Positions 34,600-44,079 of a stretch of 64,000 bases of DNA are shown in pieces. The DNA is from CAZOHG01 sp964579725 (lineage in GTDB: Bacteria > Zhuqueibacterota > JdFR-76 > BMS3Abin05). How positions within the stretch are numbered: the stretch's first letter is position 1; every line of letters begins with the position of its first letter. The stretch spans positions 1 through 64,000 of the forward strand of contig CAZOHG010000003.1 in assembly GCA_964579725.1 (NCBI GenBank). Direction: 5' to 3'. The notes under the pieces are model-generated. The model did not search any database and was not told the DNA's origin. It was given only the letters and a program-made list of their open reading frames with translations. Both the position numbers and the translations under genes were made by a program.

Positions 34600-36047
34600 G
34601 ACGGGGCGTTTCTTTCGGATTCAAAATGCCGGCGCACAAACTTGGGCAACGCACGCGTCCATTCGATGGGATGGTATTCGTGTACACTGTAAAACAGGAG
34701 GTAAATCCCGGCCAAACCGACTAAAATATTCGGTGTCCACATGGACCAAAAGGGAGTAATGTACTGGCGGTCGGCCAATTCCTCGCCGCCGATGAGAAAA
34801 ACCCAGTAAATGAGGAAAAATGCCACGCTAATGGCTCCGCTAATGCCCAGGTTCCCCTTTCGTGTCATGATGCCAAGGGGCGCACCAATGAGGACAAAAA
34901 TAATGCAAGCGGCGGGAATGGCGTATTTTTTGTGAACTTCTACCATCAGAGAACCGATGGAGCGGTAGTAGCTTTGAATGATTCGGCTTTCCATTTGAAG
35001 CTGGGAATGAAGGGCGGCTGCGTCATTGGCGACTAAAACCGAATCCCTGCGTTGAATGTGAAAAGGGGCGGGTTTTGCCTTTTCCCGGGAGAAAGAGGGC
35101 ATTTTCAGGTGGGCGAGAGCAGGCGAAACCTTCGGGCCGAGAGATTTTCCGGCCAAAATTTTGGGTGAAAAAGCGCGCCGAAAGGATTTTGCCCCCATCT
35201 GGTAAAGAGATTGCTTTTCCCTGCGGATGGATTTTCGCAGGAGGGCCACGTCGTTCAGTAACATTTTGACGCTTTTTTCCCGGTCGCCGCGGTAAGCCGA
35301 ATTGCTGCGCTGAAGGGCCAAGCCCGGCACGTCAATGGAAATACGGTATTTGTGAAATTCCACGCGTCGGTATTTGCGAAGATCCCCTTCGGGAATTTCG
35401 TGGATTTCGCCGTTGTACAGATTGAGAATTAATTTCTCCGAGGCGTAGTCGAAATGAACACTGCCCCATCTGGCCAAAATGGTACGGAAGTTTTGGCGGT
35501 CACTGCGGTCATCCAAAACGATGGCGTAAATTTTGGAGGAATCGGTGTAGTCCTTTACGTCGTGAACCAGAAGCGTGACCTTCGGAATATCCGTGAACAC
35601 CACATTGGGCTCCAATTTCAAGGTGGGGCGCTTTCGCAAAATGTCGGTCGTGAGCAGACGTGCCCGGTGGTTGAAATCGGGCAAAATACGATCGTTGAAC
35701 CAAACAAGCGCCACAGCCACCAGCGTAAAGAGCACCAAAACAGGGGTAATGATTCGGTACAGGCTCACGCCGCTGGCTTTGAGGGCGGTAATTTCGTTGT
35801 CAGCGGAAAGACGGCCAAAGGCCATGAGTGTAGCAATGAGAACGGCCATCGGAACGGCCAGTGCCACAATCCAGGCAATATTGAGGAAAAGAAATTCCAA
35901 AATGGTGTGCCATTTGAGCCCGCGGCTCAAAATGTGCCCCAGTTCCCGAAAAATAATATTAAGGAGGAAGAGCAAAATAATCAGCATTAAGGAAAAAATA
36001 AACGGGCCGATATGTTCTTTGAGAATGTACCGAGAAATAATGCGCAT
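34596..36047 (-). CDS. lptF: LPS export permease LptF-type with extended periplasmic linker
   Basis: The 483-residue protein has the same helix-jellyroll-helix plan, with the coupling region NEITALKASGVSLYRIITP near residue 84 and a C-terminal membrane part from about 373. It is about 125 residues longer than its partner. The excess is mostly residues 255-365, a basic, Lys/Arg-rich stretch with a likely helix (EKSVKMLLNDVALLRKSIRR) between the jellyroll and the last helices. The insertion has no known domain that I recognise. It is transcribed first in the two-gene lptF-lptG operon, divergently from sprA. Confidence 0.87.
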   Translation of the reverse strand: MRIISRYILKEHIGPFIFSLMLIILLFLLNIIFRELGHILSRGLKWHTILEFLFLNIAWIVALAVPMAVLIATLMAFGRLSADNEITALKASGVSLYRIITPVLVLFTLVAVALVWFNDRILPDFNHRARLLTTDILRKRPTLKLEPNVVFTDIPKVTLLVHDVKDYTDSSKIYAIVLDDRSDRQNFRTILARWGSVHFDYASEKLILNLYNGEIHEIPEGDLRKYRRVEFHKYRISIDVPGLALQRSNSAYRGDREKSVKMLLNDVALLRKSIRREKQSLYQMGAKSFRRAFSPKILAGKSLGPKVSPALAHLKMPSFSREKAKPAPFHIQRRDSVLVANDAAALHSQLQMESRIIQSYYRSIGSLMVEVHKKYAIPAACIIFVLIGAPLGIMTRKGNLGISGAISVAFFLIYWVFLIGGEELADRQYITPFWSMWTPNILVGLAGIYLLFYSVHEYHPIEWTRALPKFVRRHFESERNAPS

Positions 36048-36484
36048 GGAAAAATTCGGGAACTTAATGCTCCTTTTGGTTTAAAATAAGATGAGTTTCA
36101 GGCAGGCTTCAAAGGCCGTGCCGAATCAGATTAAAAATAGTACGAATCCGTTGAAAAAACAAGCCGAAAATCCGATCAGGCGGGCTAATTTACTGATTTT
36201 TCTGGCAAAAAGACCTCAAGTTTTAGTTGATTTTTTAATTTCACCTTGATATTTCTATAATTATTTATTATTTTTTAGACCAATTCACTTCCAACCCTGG
36301 GTCAATGGCGTGGGTGAGCGAGGCCATCTTTTTCGGTCAGGCCGGTTCACTTTCGGTTTGGTCAGGTCTTTCACTAAAGCGGAGGGAACGCTTCGGGAAC
36401 TTGGTACTATTAAACACCGTTTTGTTTGATTAGCGTGGTCACAGAATTTAGGCGAATTACAAACCATCCGTGGAAAGTTTAAGC
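36048..36484. other. Divergent intergenic region between lptF and sprA
   Basis: This 437-base region holds no credible gene. Its middle (36220-36280) is very AT-rich. A possible sprA promoter is TTGATA at 36246-36251 with TATTTT 17 bases later at 36269-36274, and a TATAAT at 36256-36261 lacks a properly spaced -35. This would leave a leader of about 200 bases. The rest shows nothing I can interpret. Confidence 0.45.
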
Positions 36485-39400
36485 GTGAAACAAACTGTTT
36501 TCGCGGCCTGGGTGGTGGTTTTTATTCTGTTTTCCCCGATTACCGAAGCGTTCTCTGCGCACCGTCCGAAGCACAAAGCCGAGCTCGGATTGCGTTTGGG
36601 GCTTGTTGTTCCTGTTCCGTGCGCGCCGGTTTTTCAAGAGAGCTATTCCGGGCTAAAGCAGATTTCCGAACGCCACCCCTATCTCAAAAATAATTTAGCC
36701 GGGCTGAAACGCAAAATGACGATCGATTCCAGCCTCACAACGGTGACGGTTTCGGAAACGTTTCGGAACAATTGGTTTCGCATTCCTACCTTTTTGCCCT
36801 TTCGGAATTACCTTCAACTGGGTATTGCACATCAGAATCGGGCTCTTTGGCGAAAGGCCGCGCACGACCAGATTTTCGGTAAGCGATTGGAACGTCGCCG
36901 GGGCGGCGGATTGGGGTTCGACATTCCGATTCCCATTAAGAGTCAGGCTTTTCAAAAGATTTTCGGGGGATCGTCCGTTGGCCTCAAGGTTGTGGGCAAT
37001 ATTAACATTGACGGCGGATTGCGACACGAAAAGCGCAGCGAAGTAAAAACCGCTATTAATCGGCAGTCGGATTACAATTTTAAAATGAAACAAACCCAAC
37101 GGTTTACCGTGAAGGGAAACGTGGGACAAAAAGTCAATGTATACGTGGATCAAGACAGCGAACGGCCCTTTGAGTTTGACAACGCCATTCGTCTGGAATA
37201 CAAGGGATTTGACGACGAAATTATTAAAAGCATTGAGGCTGGAAACACCACCCTTTCTCTGCCGGCTACCCAATTTGTGACGTTCAGCGGAAAAAATTCC
37301 GGTTTGTTTGGAATCAAGGCGAATGCCCAAATTGCCGGGCTGAAAATCACCGCTATTGCCAGTCAGGAAAAGGGCCAAAAGAAAAAGTTGTCCATTCACG
37401 GCGGCGCGACGGAAGATGAATACAAAATTCAGGACTACGAATACCGCAAGGGCACCTATTTTTTTCTCAACAACTTTTACAGGGACAACTACCGAAATGT
37501 GAATGCGGACGGTCTTCACCAATACAATGCAGCCCGTGTCATTTCCAAAATTGAGCTGTACAAATCGGATGTGCGTTACGAGAGCAAACCCGGTTCCATT
37601 CCCGGTTGGGCGATTGCCGACCCCGAGGGCACGCACCCCGAAAATCCGGACACGGCCAAAGTGGATCAAGAACATTATCGCGGCTATTTTTTGCGCATCG
37701 ATCCCAATGATTATTACGTAGACCGGCAGCTCGGCTACATCGCCCTCAACAGCCCTCTGCGGGAAGGGGAGGTGCTGGCCGCCGCCTATCGGGACACCTC
37801 CGGCAACGAAGTGGGCGATATTCATTTTATTGACAAAGGCGACAACAATCGCATTATTTTGCAAATGCTGCGTCCTCGAAATCCCCGGCCCTCGGATCCG
37901 ACCTGGAAATTGGAATGGCGGAATGTGTACTTTTTGGGCTCCCGCAACATTAACAAAGACGGGTTCAACCTCAAAATTTTCTACAAGCCCCCTTCCGGGG
38001 ACCCGCAGGAAACGGAGACCGTAAACGGCAAGCCGGTGTCTTACCTGCAAATTTTCGGATTGGACAAACGCGACCTCAACGGCAATCCGACTCCGGACAA
38101 TATTTTGGACGACGATCCCAATATTATTAATTGGGCCCGCGGCGAACTGATTTTCCCGAGTCTCACGCCCTTCGACCCAGACCCGAAAGAGCACAGTTTA
38201 CTGTCTAAAAACAAGTACGTTCCAGCCATTTACGACACAACCGATTACCAGTACATTACGTCCAAGAGCAATTTCTACATTTCGGTCAAAGCCAAGGTGC
38301 GCCAGCCTAACTACAATTTGGGCTTCAATGTGATCGAAAACAGCGAGGTCATTACGTTGAACGGCCGCCAACTCAAGCGCGGTACCGACTATATTATTGA
38401 CTATTTTTCCGGCAGTTTGACCATTTTGGATGAGGAAGCTACCGATCCCAACGCTTCTCTGGATATTACCTACGAGAGCAACCAGCTTTTTCAAATCGAC
38501 CGCAAAACCCTTCTGGGCATGCGGTGGGATTACGATTTATTCAACGATTCGTTCATCGGCGGAACCTTTTTGTATTTGAATCAAAGCACCATTGACCAGA
38601 AAATTCGGTTGGGGCAAAACGGGCCGATGACCAATTTTGTGTGGGATTTGAACTCAAAATTGAATTTCAACCCCAATTTCTTGACCAAGGCTTTGGACGC
38701 GTTGCCAATTGTGCAGACGCGTGCGCCGTCTACCATGCACTTTGAGGGTGAAATTGCTCAGGTGATTCCCAACCCAAACAAGCAAAACAACCCGGCCACA
38801 CACGACAACAACGGCGTGGCGTACGTGGACGATTTTGAGGGCTCCAAGCGGGAAACGCCGTTGGGCATCATGCGGCGCGCTTGGGCGCCGGCCAGTCCGC
38901 CGGCCAAAATCCCCGATTTTTGGGGGTACGACCAACTTCCCGATTCCCTGAAAATCGCCAGTCGCGGCCGTTTGATTTGGTACAATCCCTACGAGCAGGT
39001 GGCCATTAAAGAAATCTGGCCCGAGCGCGACGTCAATCCCAATGTACCCCAGCGGGTACACGTGCTCGATTTCCGGTTCTGGCCGGTGGCTTCGAATGGC
39101 GACCCGGGTACGCTGGTCAATTCCTGGAACGGCGTGGAACGCTCCCTTTCCGCCGGTTACGCCGATCAGAGCCAGAGCAAATATTTGGAGGTCTGGGTCA
39201 AGGGGGACACCGGCCGGGTGCACATCGATTTCGGACAAATTTCGGAAGACGCCATTCCGAACCAATTGTTAAACACCGAAGATCGAAAGGTAAACGGCAT
39301 CCGAAACGGGATTTTGGACGACAACGAAGATGTGGGCATTGATGGCATGGCAGGTGCCGATCCACCGGATTGGCCTCACCCCCACGAGCCGGCGCATGTC

Positions 39401-42400
39401 GAAGTCCGAAACGGCGTCAAAACGGGCATCCCGTACGATTTTTGGGATCTCAACGGGGACGGGATTAAGGAGCCGTACGAACCCTGGAGCTACGACAATT
39501 GGGCGTACTCCCAGAAAAAATTCTACGATTACAGTCACATTAACGGAACGGAAAAAAATCTGAACGACGAAGGGGGGCGCTTCCCGGACACCGAGGATTT
39601 AAACCAAAACGGTGACGTGGACCTTCAGAACTCCTATTTTGAATTCACCTTTTCGCTGGACAAAAATTCACCGGACACCGTGTACATTGCCGGCGGAAAG
39701 GGGAACAAATACGGCTGGCGCCTGTACCGAATTCCTCTGGCCGACCCCTCGCTCAAAGTGGGCGATCCCGAGTGGACCAATATCGAATACGTGCGTATTT
39801 GGATCGACCATTTTCGCAAACCCGGCTTTTTAAGCATTGCGGAAATCAATCTGGTGGGAAGCGATTGGAAAGAAAAGGGGGTGGCCACGTCCGACACAAC
39901 CGAGTACGACGCCAAAAATGACACCACCGTGGCCGTGACGGTGGTCAATACCCACGATAATCCCGAGTACACACCCCCGCCGGGCGTCAGTGGGGTGCGC
40001 GACCGCATTACCAATGTCATGAGCAAGGAGCAGGCATTGGTTTTGAAGGTCAGCGACCTGGCGCCGTTAAACAACGGCATCGTACAAAAAACCTTCTTCA
40101 AGGGGCAGAGTTTTATCGATTACAACAAACTGAAGATGTTTGTGTACGGGCGCGATCCCTACGCCACCCACATTTTCAAAGACTCCTCCAAAATAGAATT
40201 TTTCTTCCGATTTGGCTCGGACGAAAGAAATTACTACGAATTTCGCGAAAAAGTGTACCCCGGCTGGGACAAGCGAAACGAAATGATCATCGATTTTGAG
40301 GATTTGACCGGCCTCAAATTGGATTCCACCAAAACCGATTTTCAGGGCAATTTGATTCGGTTTGTGGGGAAAAAGGAATACCGCATTGTGGGCAAGCCGA
40401 CCCTGACCAACATCCGTCAAATGACCGCCGGGGTGAAAAACCTGGACCCGCGGCAACCGTTCACAGGGGAAATTTGGCTCAATGAACTGCGTTTGGTGGA
40501 TGTGAAGAAAAACAAGGGCATGGCCATGCGGATGCGGGGCGATTTGCGCCTGGCGGACGTCGCGTCCGTAAACGCCGACATCACCAAAAAGAGCGCCGAT
40601 TTTCACACGATCAACGAGCGTTTTGGGAAGGGAAACAACTCGGTGCGGGCCAGCCTGAACGGGAGCTTACAGCTTCACAAATTTTTGCCCAAGTTTTTGG
40701 GTTTGTCGATGCCGCTGACATTCGGCTACAGCAGTGGGCAATCCACCCCGAAATATTACCCGGGAAGCGATATTTTGGTCACCCCAAAAACCGTACCGGA
40801 CAGCATTTTGCACACCATTCAAAACAAAAATCAGCGGGTCAATTGGAGCCTCACCCTGCGCCGGGGGAAGAAATCCCAGAATCCGTTTTTAAGGTACACC
40901 GTCGATGCCATGTCATTGGGCATCAGCAACGCGCGAACCCAAATGAGCAATTCCACCACGAAAAAGAGCACCAACAAAACCACCACCGGAAATTTCTCGT
41001 ACACAGCGTCTTTTCCCACGCGAAAGGGATTGAAACTGTTTTCCTGGCTTGGCAACGGCCCCCTGGTAAACCGCCTGAGCAAAATGCAGTTTATTTTGTG
41101 GCCGTCGCGTTTGAGCTACAAATTGAGCGGAAACCGAGCCGACAAATTTACAGAGTTGCGAAACGGGCTGACGACGCCCAATTACACCTTCGTGGTGAAT
41201 CAAAATATGGGAATCGGATTTCAACCGATTCGCGCCTTTTCCGTGGATTTCAACCAGTCGCGCGTACGGGATTTGCACACGATTAAAGACCCAAGCCGTA
41301 TTTTAAATGGCGAGTTTGGGGAACTGACTGGCATTACGCAACAAATTAGCACGAAATTTAATCCGAAATTTTTCAGTTGGTTAGCCATGAATTTTTCCGG
41401 CGGAAGTAATTTCCGGTGGAGCAACAATATTCAAAATCGAAAATTGGGGCAGAATGCCAGTTCCTCGACCAATTTGAACGGCTCCTTTACCTTAACGCCT
41501 CGAAATCTCTTCCGCATTTTTCTGGGGAAGGGCAGCACGCGGCGTCGGCGCTCCTACGTACCGCGTTCCCGACGGTCCCGACGGCATTCGTCCAAAGCCC
41601 CCAAGTCAGAAAAGGAGAAGTCCGAAAAGAAATCAAAGAAAAAGAAAAAACTCAGCCTGCCTCTTCTGAGGTGGGTTGGGCTGGCAGGAAGCAAAATTAA
41701 CCCCATTTCTATTCGGATTTCCAATCGGGCTGACAGCCGTGTAGTGGGGCTGAATGGAATGCCCTCGTTGGATTACCAATTGGGGCGAACCTACAATCCC
41801 GGCGTACAAACCGTTGAGAGTGTCGGCAGTAACCGCAGTTCGTTCAATTTGTCCAATAGCGTCAGTATGTCCAGCGGCCTGTCCATTTCCCGGGACATTT
41901 CTGTTCATCTGAAATACGATTACAGCAACTCCAAAAACCGAACCACGCGAGCCACCGGCAATATTTCCCAAACGATTTGGCTGCTAAACGGCAAAGAGTT
42001 GCCGATTCCGGATTGGACTTTTCGCTGGAGCGGTTTGGAAAAAATCCCCTTTTTCAAAAAATTTGCCCAGCGTATTAGCATTGACCACGCACGCAGCGGC
42101 CGCAAGGTGCTCAAGTGGAATGACAAGGCGGACAATATTTCGTCCGTTCAAAAAACGGTGAGTTACCGCCCGCTCATTGGATTGAGCGTGAGCCTCAAAA
42201 AAGGGGTGAATGTGAATTTGCAGGTGAACAACTCGGTTTCAGAAGATTTTAATTACAGCGGTGGTCTGGCCGGCACACGAAAAACTTCCACGGACATTTC
42301 CTTCACCACAACCTACCGGCATTCCGGCGGGATCAAAATTCCCCTGCCCTTTTTAAAAACAAGAGAGATTAAAAACAATATCGATTTTTCTATGGGATTT

Positions 42401-42628
42401 AACTACAGCAAGAACCGAACGGAACAGAAACGCGGCGAAACGGGGAAATATGTGGAATGGACGCGCATGGGAAAATGGTCCATTACTCCCAAGGTCATGT
42501 ACTCCTTCAGTTCGACGGTTCGCGGCGGCGTACACTTTGAATACGGTCAGACCGACAATAAATTAATGGGAAAAACCACCATTCAGGATTTTGGCATTAA
42601 CGTCAATATTTCCATTGCCGGACGGTAG
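36485..42628 (+). CDS. sprA: T9SS outer-membrane translocon SprA/Sov
   Basis: The 2,047-residue protein resembles SprA, the giant beta-barrel through which T9SS cargo crosses the outer membrane. Family-specific segments are seen throughout: IEAGNTTLSLPATQF and LFGIKANAQIAGLKI near 245-290, NNFYRDNYRN near 330, YVDDFEGSKRETPLGIMRRAW near 780, and LNELRLVDVKKNKGMAMRM near 1340. The signal peptide ends about TEAFS/A before HRPK. Bacteroidetes SprA proteins are about 2,400 to 2,500 residues, so this is shorter, partly in a Lys/Arg-rich stretch near 1690-1715. I chose the GTG at 36485 because GGAAAG lies seven bases upstream. A GTG at 36470 is the alternative. The motor genes gldK-N/porK-N are not in the window. 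Confidence 0.9.
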   Translation: MKQTVFAAWVVVFILFSPITEAFSAHRPKHKAELGLRLGLVVPVPCAPVFQESYSGLKQISERHPYLKNNLAGLKRKMTIDSSLTTVTVSETFRNNWFRIPTFLPFRNYLQLGIAHQNRALWRKAAHDQIFGKRLERRRGGGLGFDIPIPIKSQAFQKIFGGSSVGLKVVGNINIDGGLRHEKRSEVKTAINRQSDYNFKMKQTQRFTVKGNVGQKVNVYVDQDSERPFEFDNAIRLEYKGFDDEIIKSIEAGNTTLSLPATQFVTFSGKNSGLFGIKANAQIAGLKITAIASQEKGQKKKLSIHGGATEDEYKIQDYEYRKGTYFFLNNFYRDNYRNVNADGLHQYNAARVISKIELYKSDVRYESKPGSIPGWAIADPEGTHPENPDTAKVDQEHYRGYFLRIDPNDYYVDRQLGYIALNSPLREGEVLAAAYRDTSGNEVGDIHFIDKGDNNRIILQMLRPRNPRPSDPTWKLEWRNVYFLGSRNINKDGFNLKIFYKPPSGDPQETETVNGKPVSYLQIFGLDKRDLNGNPTPDNILDDDPNIINWARGELIFPSLTPFDPDPKEHSLLSKNKYVPAIYDTTDYQYITSKSNFYISVKAKVRQPNYNLGFNVIENSEVITLNGRQLKRGTDYIIDYFSGSLTILDEEATDPNASLDITYESNQLFQIDRKTLLGMRWDYDLFNDSFIGGTFLYLNQSTIDQKIRLGQNGPMTNFVWDLNSKLNFNPNFLTKALDALPIVQTRAPSTMHFEGEIAQVIPNPNKQNNPATHDNNGVAYVDDFEGSKRETPLGIMRRAWAPASPPAKIPDFWGYDQLPDSLKIASRGRLIWYNPYEQVAIKEIWPERDVNPNVPQRVHVLDFRFWPVASNGDPGTLVNSWNGVERSLSAGYADQSQSKYLEVWVKGDTGRVHIDFGQISEDAIPNQLLNTEDRKVNGIRNGILDDNEDVGIDGMAGADPPDWPHPHEPAHVEVRNGVKTGIPYDFWDLNGDGIKEPYEPWSYDNWAYSQKKFYDYSHINGTEKNLNDEGGRFPDTEDLNQNGDVDLQNSYFEFTFSLDKNSPDTVYIAGGKGNKYGWRLYRIPLADPSLKVGDPEWTNIEYVRIWIDHFRKPGFLSIAEINLVGSDWKEKGVATSDTTEYDAKNDTTVAVTVVNTHDNPEYTPPPGVSGVRDRITNVMSKEQALVLKVSDLAPLNNGIVQKTFFKGQSFIDYNKLKMFVYGRDPYATHIFKDSSKIEFFFRFGSDERNYYEFREKVYPGWDKRNEMIIDFEDLTGLKLDSTKTDFQGNLIRFVGKKEYRIVGKPTLTNIRQMTAGVKNLDPRQPFTGEIWLNELRLVDVKKNKGMAMRMRGDLRLADVASVNADITKKSADFHTINERFGKGNNSVRASLNGSLQLHKFLPKFLGLSMPLTFGYSSGQSTPKYYPGSDILVTPKTVPDSILHTIQNKNQRVNWSLTLRRGKKSQNPFLRYTVDAMSLGISNARTQMSNSTTKKSTNKTTTGNFSYTASFPTRKGLKLFSWLGNGPLVNRLSKMQFILWPSRLSYKLSGNRADKFTELRNGLTTPNYTFVVNQNMGIGFQPIRAFSVDFNQSRVRDLHTIKDPSRILNGEFGELTGITQQISTKFNPKFFSWLAMNFSGGSNFRWSNNIQNRKLGQNASSSTNLNGSFTLTPRNLFRIFLGKGSTRRRRSYVPRSRRSRRHSSKAPKSEKEKSEKKSKKKKKLSLPLLRWVGLAGSKINPISIRISNRADSRVVGLNGMPSLDYQLGRTYNPGVQTVESVGSNRSSFNLSNSVSMSSGLSISRDISVHLKYDYSNSKNRTTRATGNISQTIWLLNGKELPIPDWTFRWSGLEKIPFFKKFAQRISIDHARSGRKVLKWNDKADNISSVQKTVSYRPLIGLSVSLKKGVNVNLQVNNSVSEDFNYSGGLAGTRKTSTDISFTTTYRHSGGIKIPLPFLKTREIKNNIDFSMGFNYSKNRTEQKRGETGKYVEWTRMGKWSITPKVMYSFSSTVRGGVHFEYGQTDNKLMGKTTIQDFGINVNISIAGR

Positions 42629-42644
42629 GAAAAGAGAGGCTCTC

Positions 42645-43559
42645 ATGAACCGGTTGTCTCGAGTTTTGGGCGTTGGATTTGTGTTATTTTCCACGGCGGG
42701 GATTTTGTCCGGGTGTTCGGCACAAACCCTGCCCGAATTTGACGGCGCACGCGCCTACCGCTATTTAAAAGCGCAGTGTGATTTCGGCCCGCGCAATCCC
42801 GGCTCCGTCGGACATCGAAGAGCACAAGCCTATCTGGTGAAGGAGTTTTCAAAATTTGCCGATCAGGTTCGTCTGCAGCCTTTCCCCTTCACCAATTTTA
42901 AGGACAATTTGCACCTGACCCTTCACAATATTGTGGCGTCCTTCGGTACGCAAAACAACCGGATTCTTTTGACCGCCCATTGGGACACCCGTCCCTGGGC
43001 CGACCAGGACCCCAATCCCAAAAATCACGACAAGCCCATTTTGGGTGCCAACGACGGTGCTTCGGGCGTGGCCGTTTTGCTGGAAATTGCCCGCCAGTTA
43101 AAGCAAAAGCCCCCTAAAATCGGGGTGGATTTAATTTGTTGGGACGGCGAGGATTCCGGCCGCGAGGGACATTCCGAGGAATATCTGCAGGGTTCGCGCT
43201 ATTTTGCCCGACACAAATCTCCCAATTACAATCCGCGCTTTAGTATTTTGCTGGACATGGTGGGGGACAAAGACCTGCAGCTTTACGAAGAGGGTAATTC
43301 CGTGGCTTACGCCCCCGACGTGGTGAATACCGTCTGGGGAACGGCCGCCCGATTGGGCATCCCCCAATTCGTGCCCGACGTCCGCTACACCATCGTAGAT
43401 GACCATTTGCCGTTGTTGGAGGTGGGCATCCCCAGTATTGACGTCATTGATTTCGACTACCCGTATTGGCACACGCTTCAGGACACGCCTGACAAATGCA
43501 GCGCAGCAAGCCTGAAGAAAGTGGGACAAGTTTTGTTGGGCGTGATCTACAATCAATAA
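42645..43559 (+). CDS. M28-family lipoprotein, predicted glutaminyl-peptide cyclotransferase
   Basis: The 304-residue protein has a lipobox (LSGC, Cys24). The zinc-hydrolase fold of family M28 is clear, and AHWDTRPWADQDPN and GANDGASGVAVLLEIARQ are close to bacterial glutaminyl cyclases. Expected metal and catalytic residues are Asp137, the Glu-Asp of WDGEDSG (169-170) and His276 in PYWHTLQD. Such enzymes convert N-terminal Gln to pyroglutamate in the periplasm. ATG 42645 has GAGAGG upstream. The gene follows sprA after 16 bases. Several exported proteins in this window are predicted to begin with Gln. An aminopeptidase is the alternative function. Confidence 0.8.
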   Translation: MNRLSRVLGVGFVLFSTAGILSGCSAQTLPEFDGARAYRYLKAQCDFGPRNPGSVGHRRAQAYLVKEFSKFADQVRLQPFPFTNFKDNLHLTLHNIVASFGTQNNRILLTAHWDTRPWADQDPNPKNHDKPILGANDGASGVAVLLEIARQLKQKPPKIGVDLICWDGEDSGREGHSEEYLQGSRYFARHKSPNYNPRFSILLDMVGDKDLQLYEEGNSVAYAPDVVNTVWGTAARLGIPQFVPDVRYTIVDDHLPLLEVGIPSIDVIDFDYPYWHTLQDTPDKCSAASLKKVGQVLLGVIYNQ

Positions 43560-43594
43560 ATGCGGTGGAAAGTGACAAAAAAGGAGAAACCCTC

Positions 43595-44071
43595 ATGTTC
43601 AGATTTCTGTTGGTTGCCGTGACTTTTCTGTTAGGATTCTCCGGGCAGACCGCTTTTGCACAGGTTTACCGCGTGGACTGGCACCCGCAAGCACTCTCAG
43701 CCGGTCTTTCTGTGGGTGAGCCCGCCGGAGTGAACCTTGTCGGCCAGATGGATTTTCAACCGTTTGCCCTGCGCGTTTCCGGTTTGTACAGCGGGTCAAC
43801 GGACGGCGCGCCCAACGGCGCGGAAGCCACCCTTTTCCTGAAACTCTACCAAGGCAGACATTTCTCACACAGTCTGTTTCACATGGTAGGTTTTGGACAA
43901 TTCGGGCACAGCGTGTCCAATCTTCATGTGTACGCCGGATACGGGTACCAGTTGAAATGGAACGGGCTTTTTTTGGAAGCACGGCTGCCGGTGTATTATA
44001 AAAATAATGACGATGCCAGAGGCCCGTACTCCTATTTCAAGTTGGGGTACCTGCACACGTTTCGGGATTAG
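43595..44071 (+). CDS. Small predicted outer-membrane beta-barrel protein
   Basis: The 158-residue product has a signal peptide ending GQTAFA before QVYRVDW, giving Gln at the mature N-terminus. The rest alternates hydrophobic and polar residues in short strands with Gly/Tyr/Phe (YAGYGYQLKWNGLFLEARLP, then YFKLGYLHTFRD), as in eight-stranded barrels. No family is recognised. AAGGAG stands eight bases upstream of ATG 43595. It follows the glutaminyl cyclase gene by 35 bases and precedes prmA by eight, so it is probably co-transcribed with both and may be a substrate of the cyclase. Confidence 0.65.
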   Translation: MFRFLLVAVTFLLGFSGQTAFAQVYRVDWHPQALSAGLSVGEPAGVNLVGQMDFQPFALRVSGLYSGSTDGAPNGAEATLFLKLYQGRHFSHSLFHMVGFGQFGHSVSNLHVYAGYGYQLKWNGLFLEARLPVYYKNNDDARGPYSYFKLGYLHTFRD

Positions 44072-44079
44072 ATTGGCCC

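Noticed and set aside
36695..38194. A 499-codon open frame on the minus strand inside sprA
   Set aside because: It is entirely antisense to a well-supported gene, its protein has no recognisable motif, and long antisense frames are common opposite genes with this codon usage.
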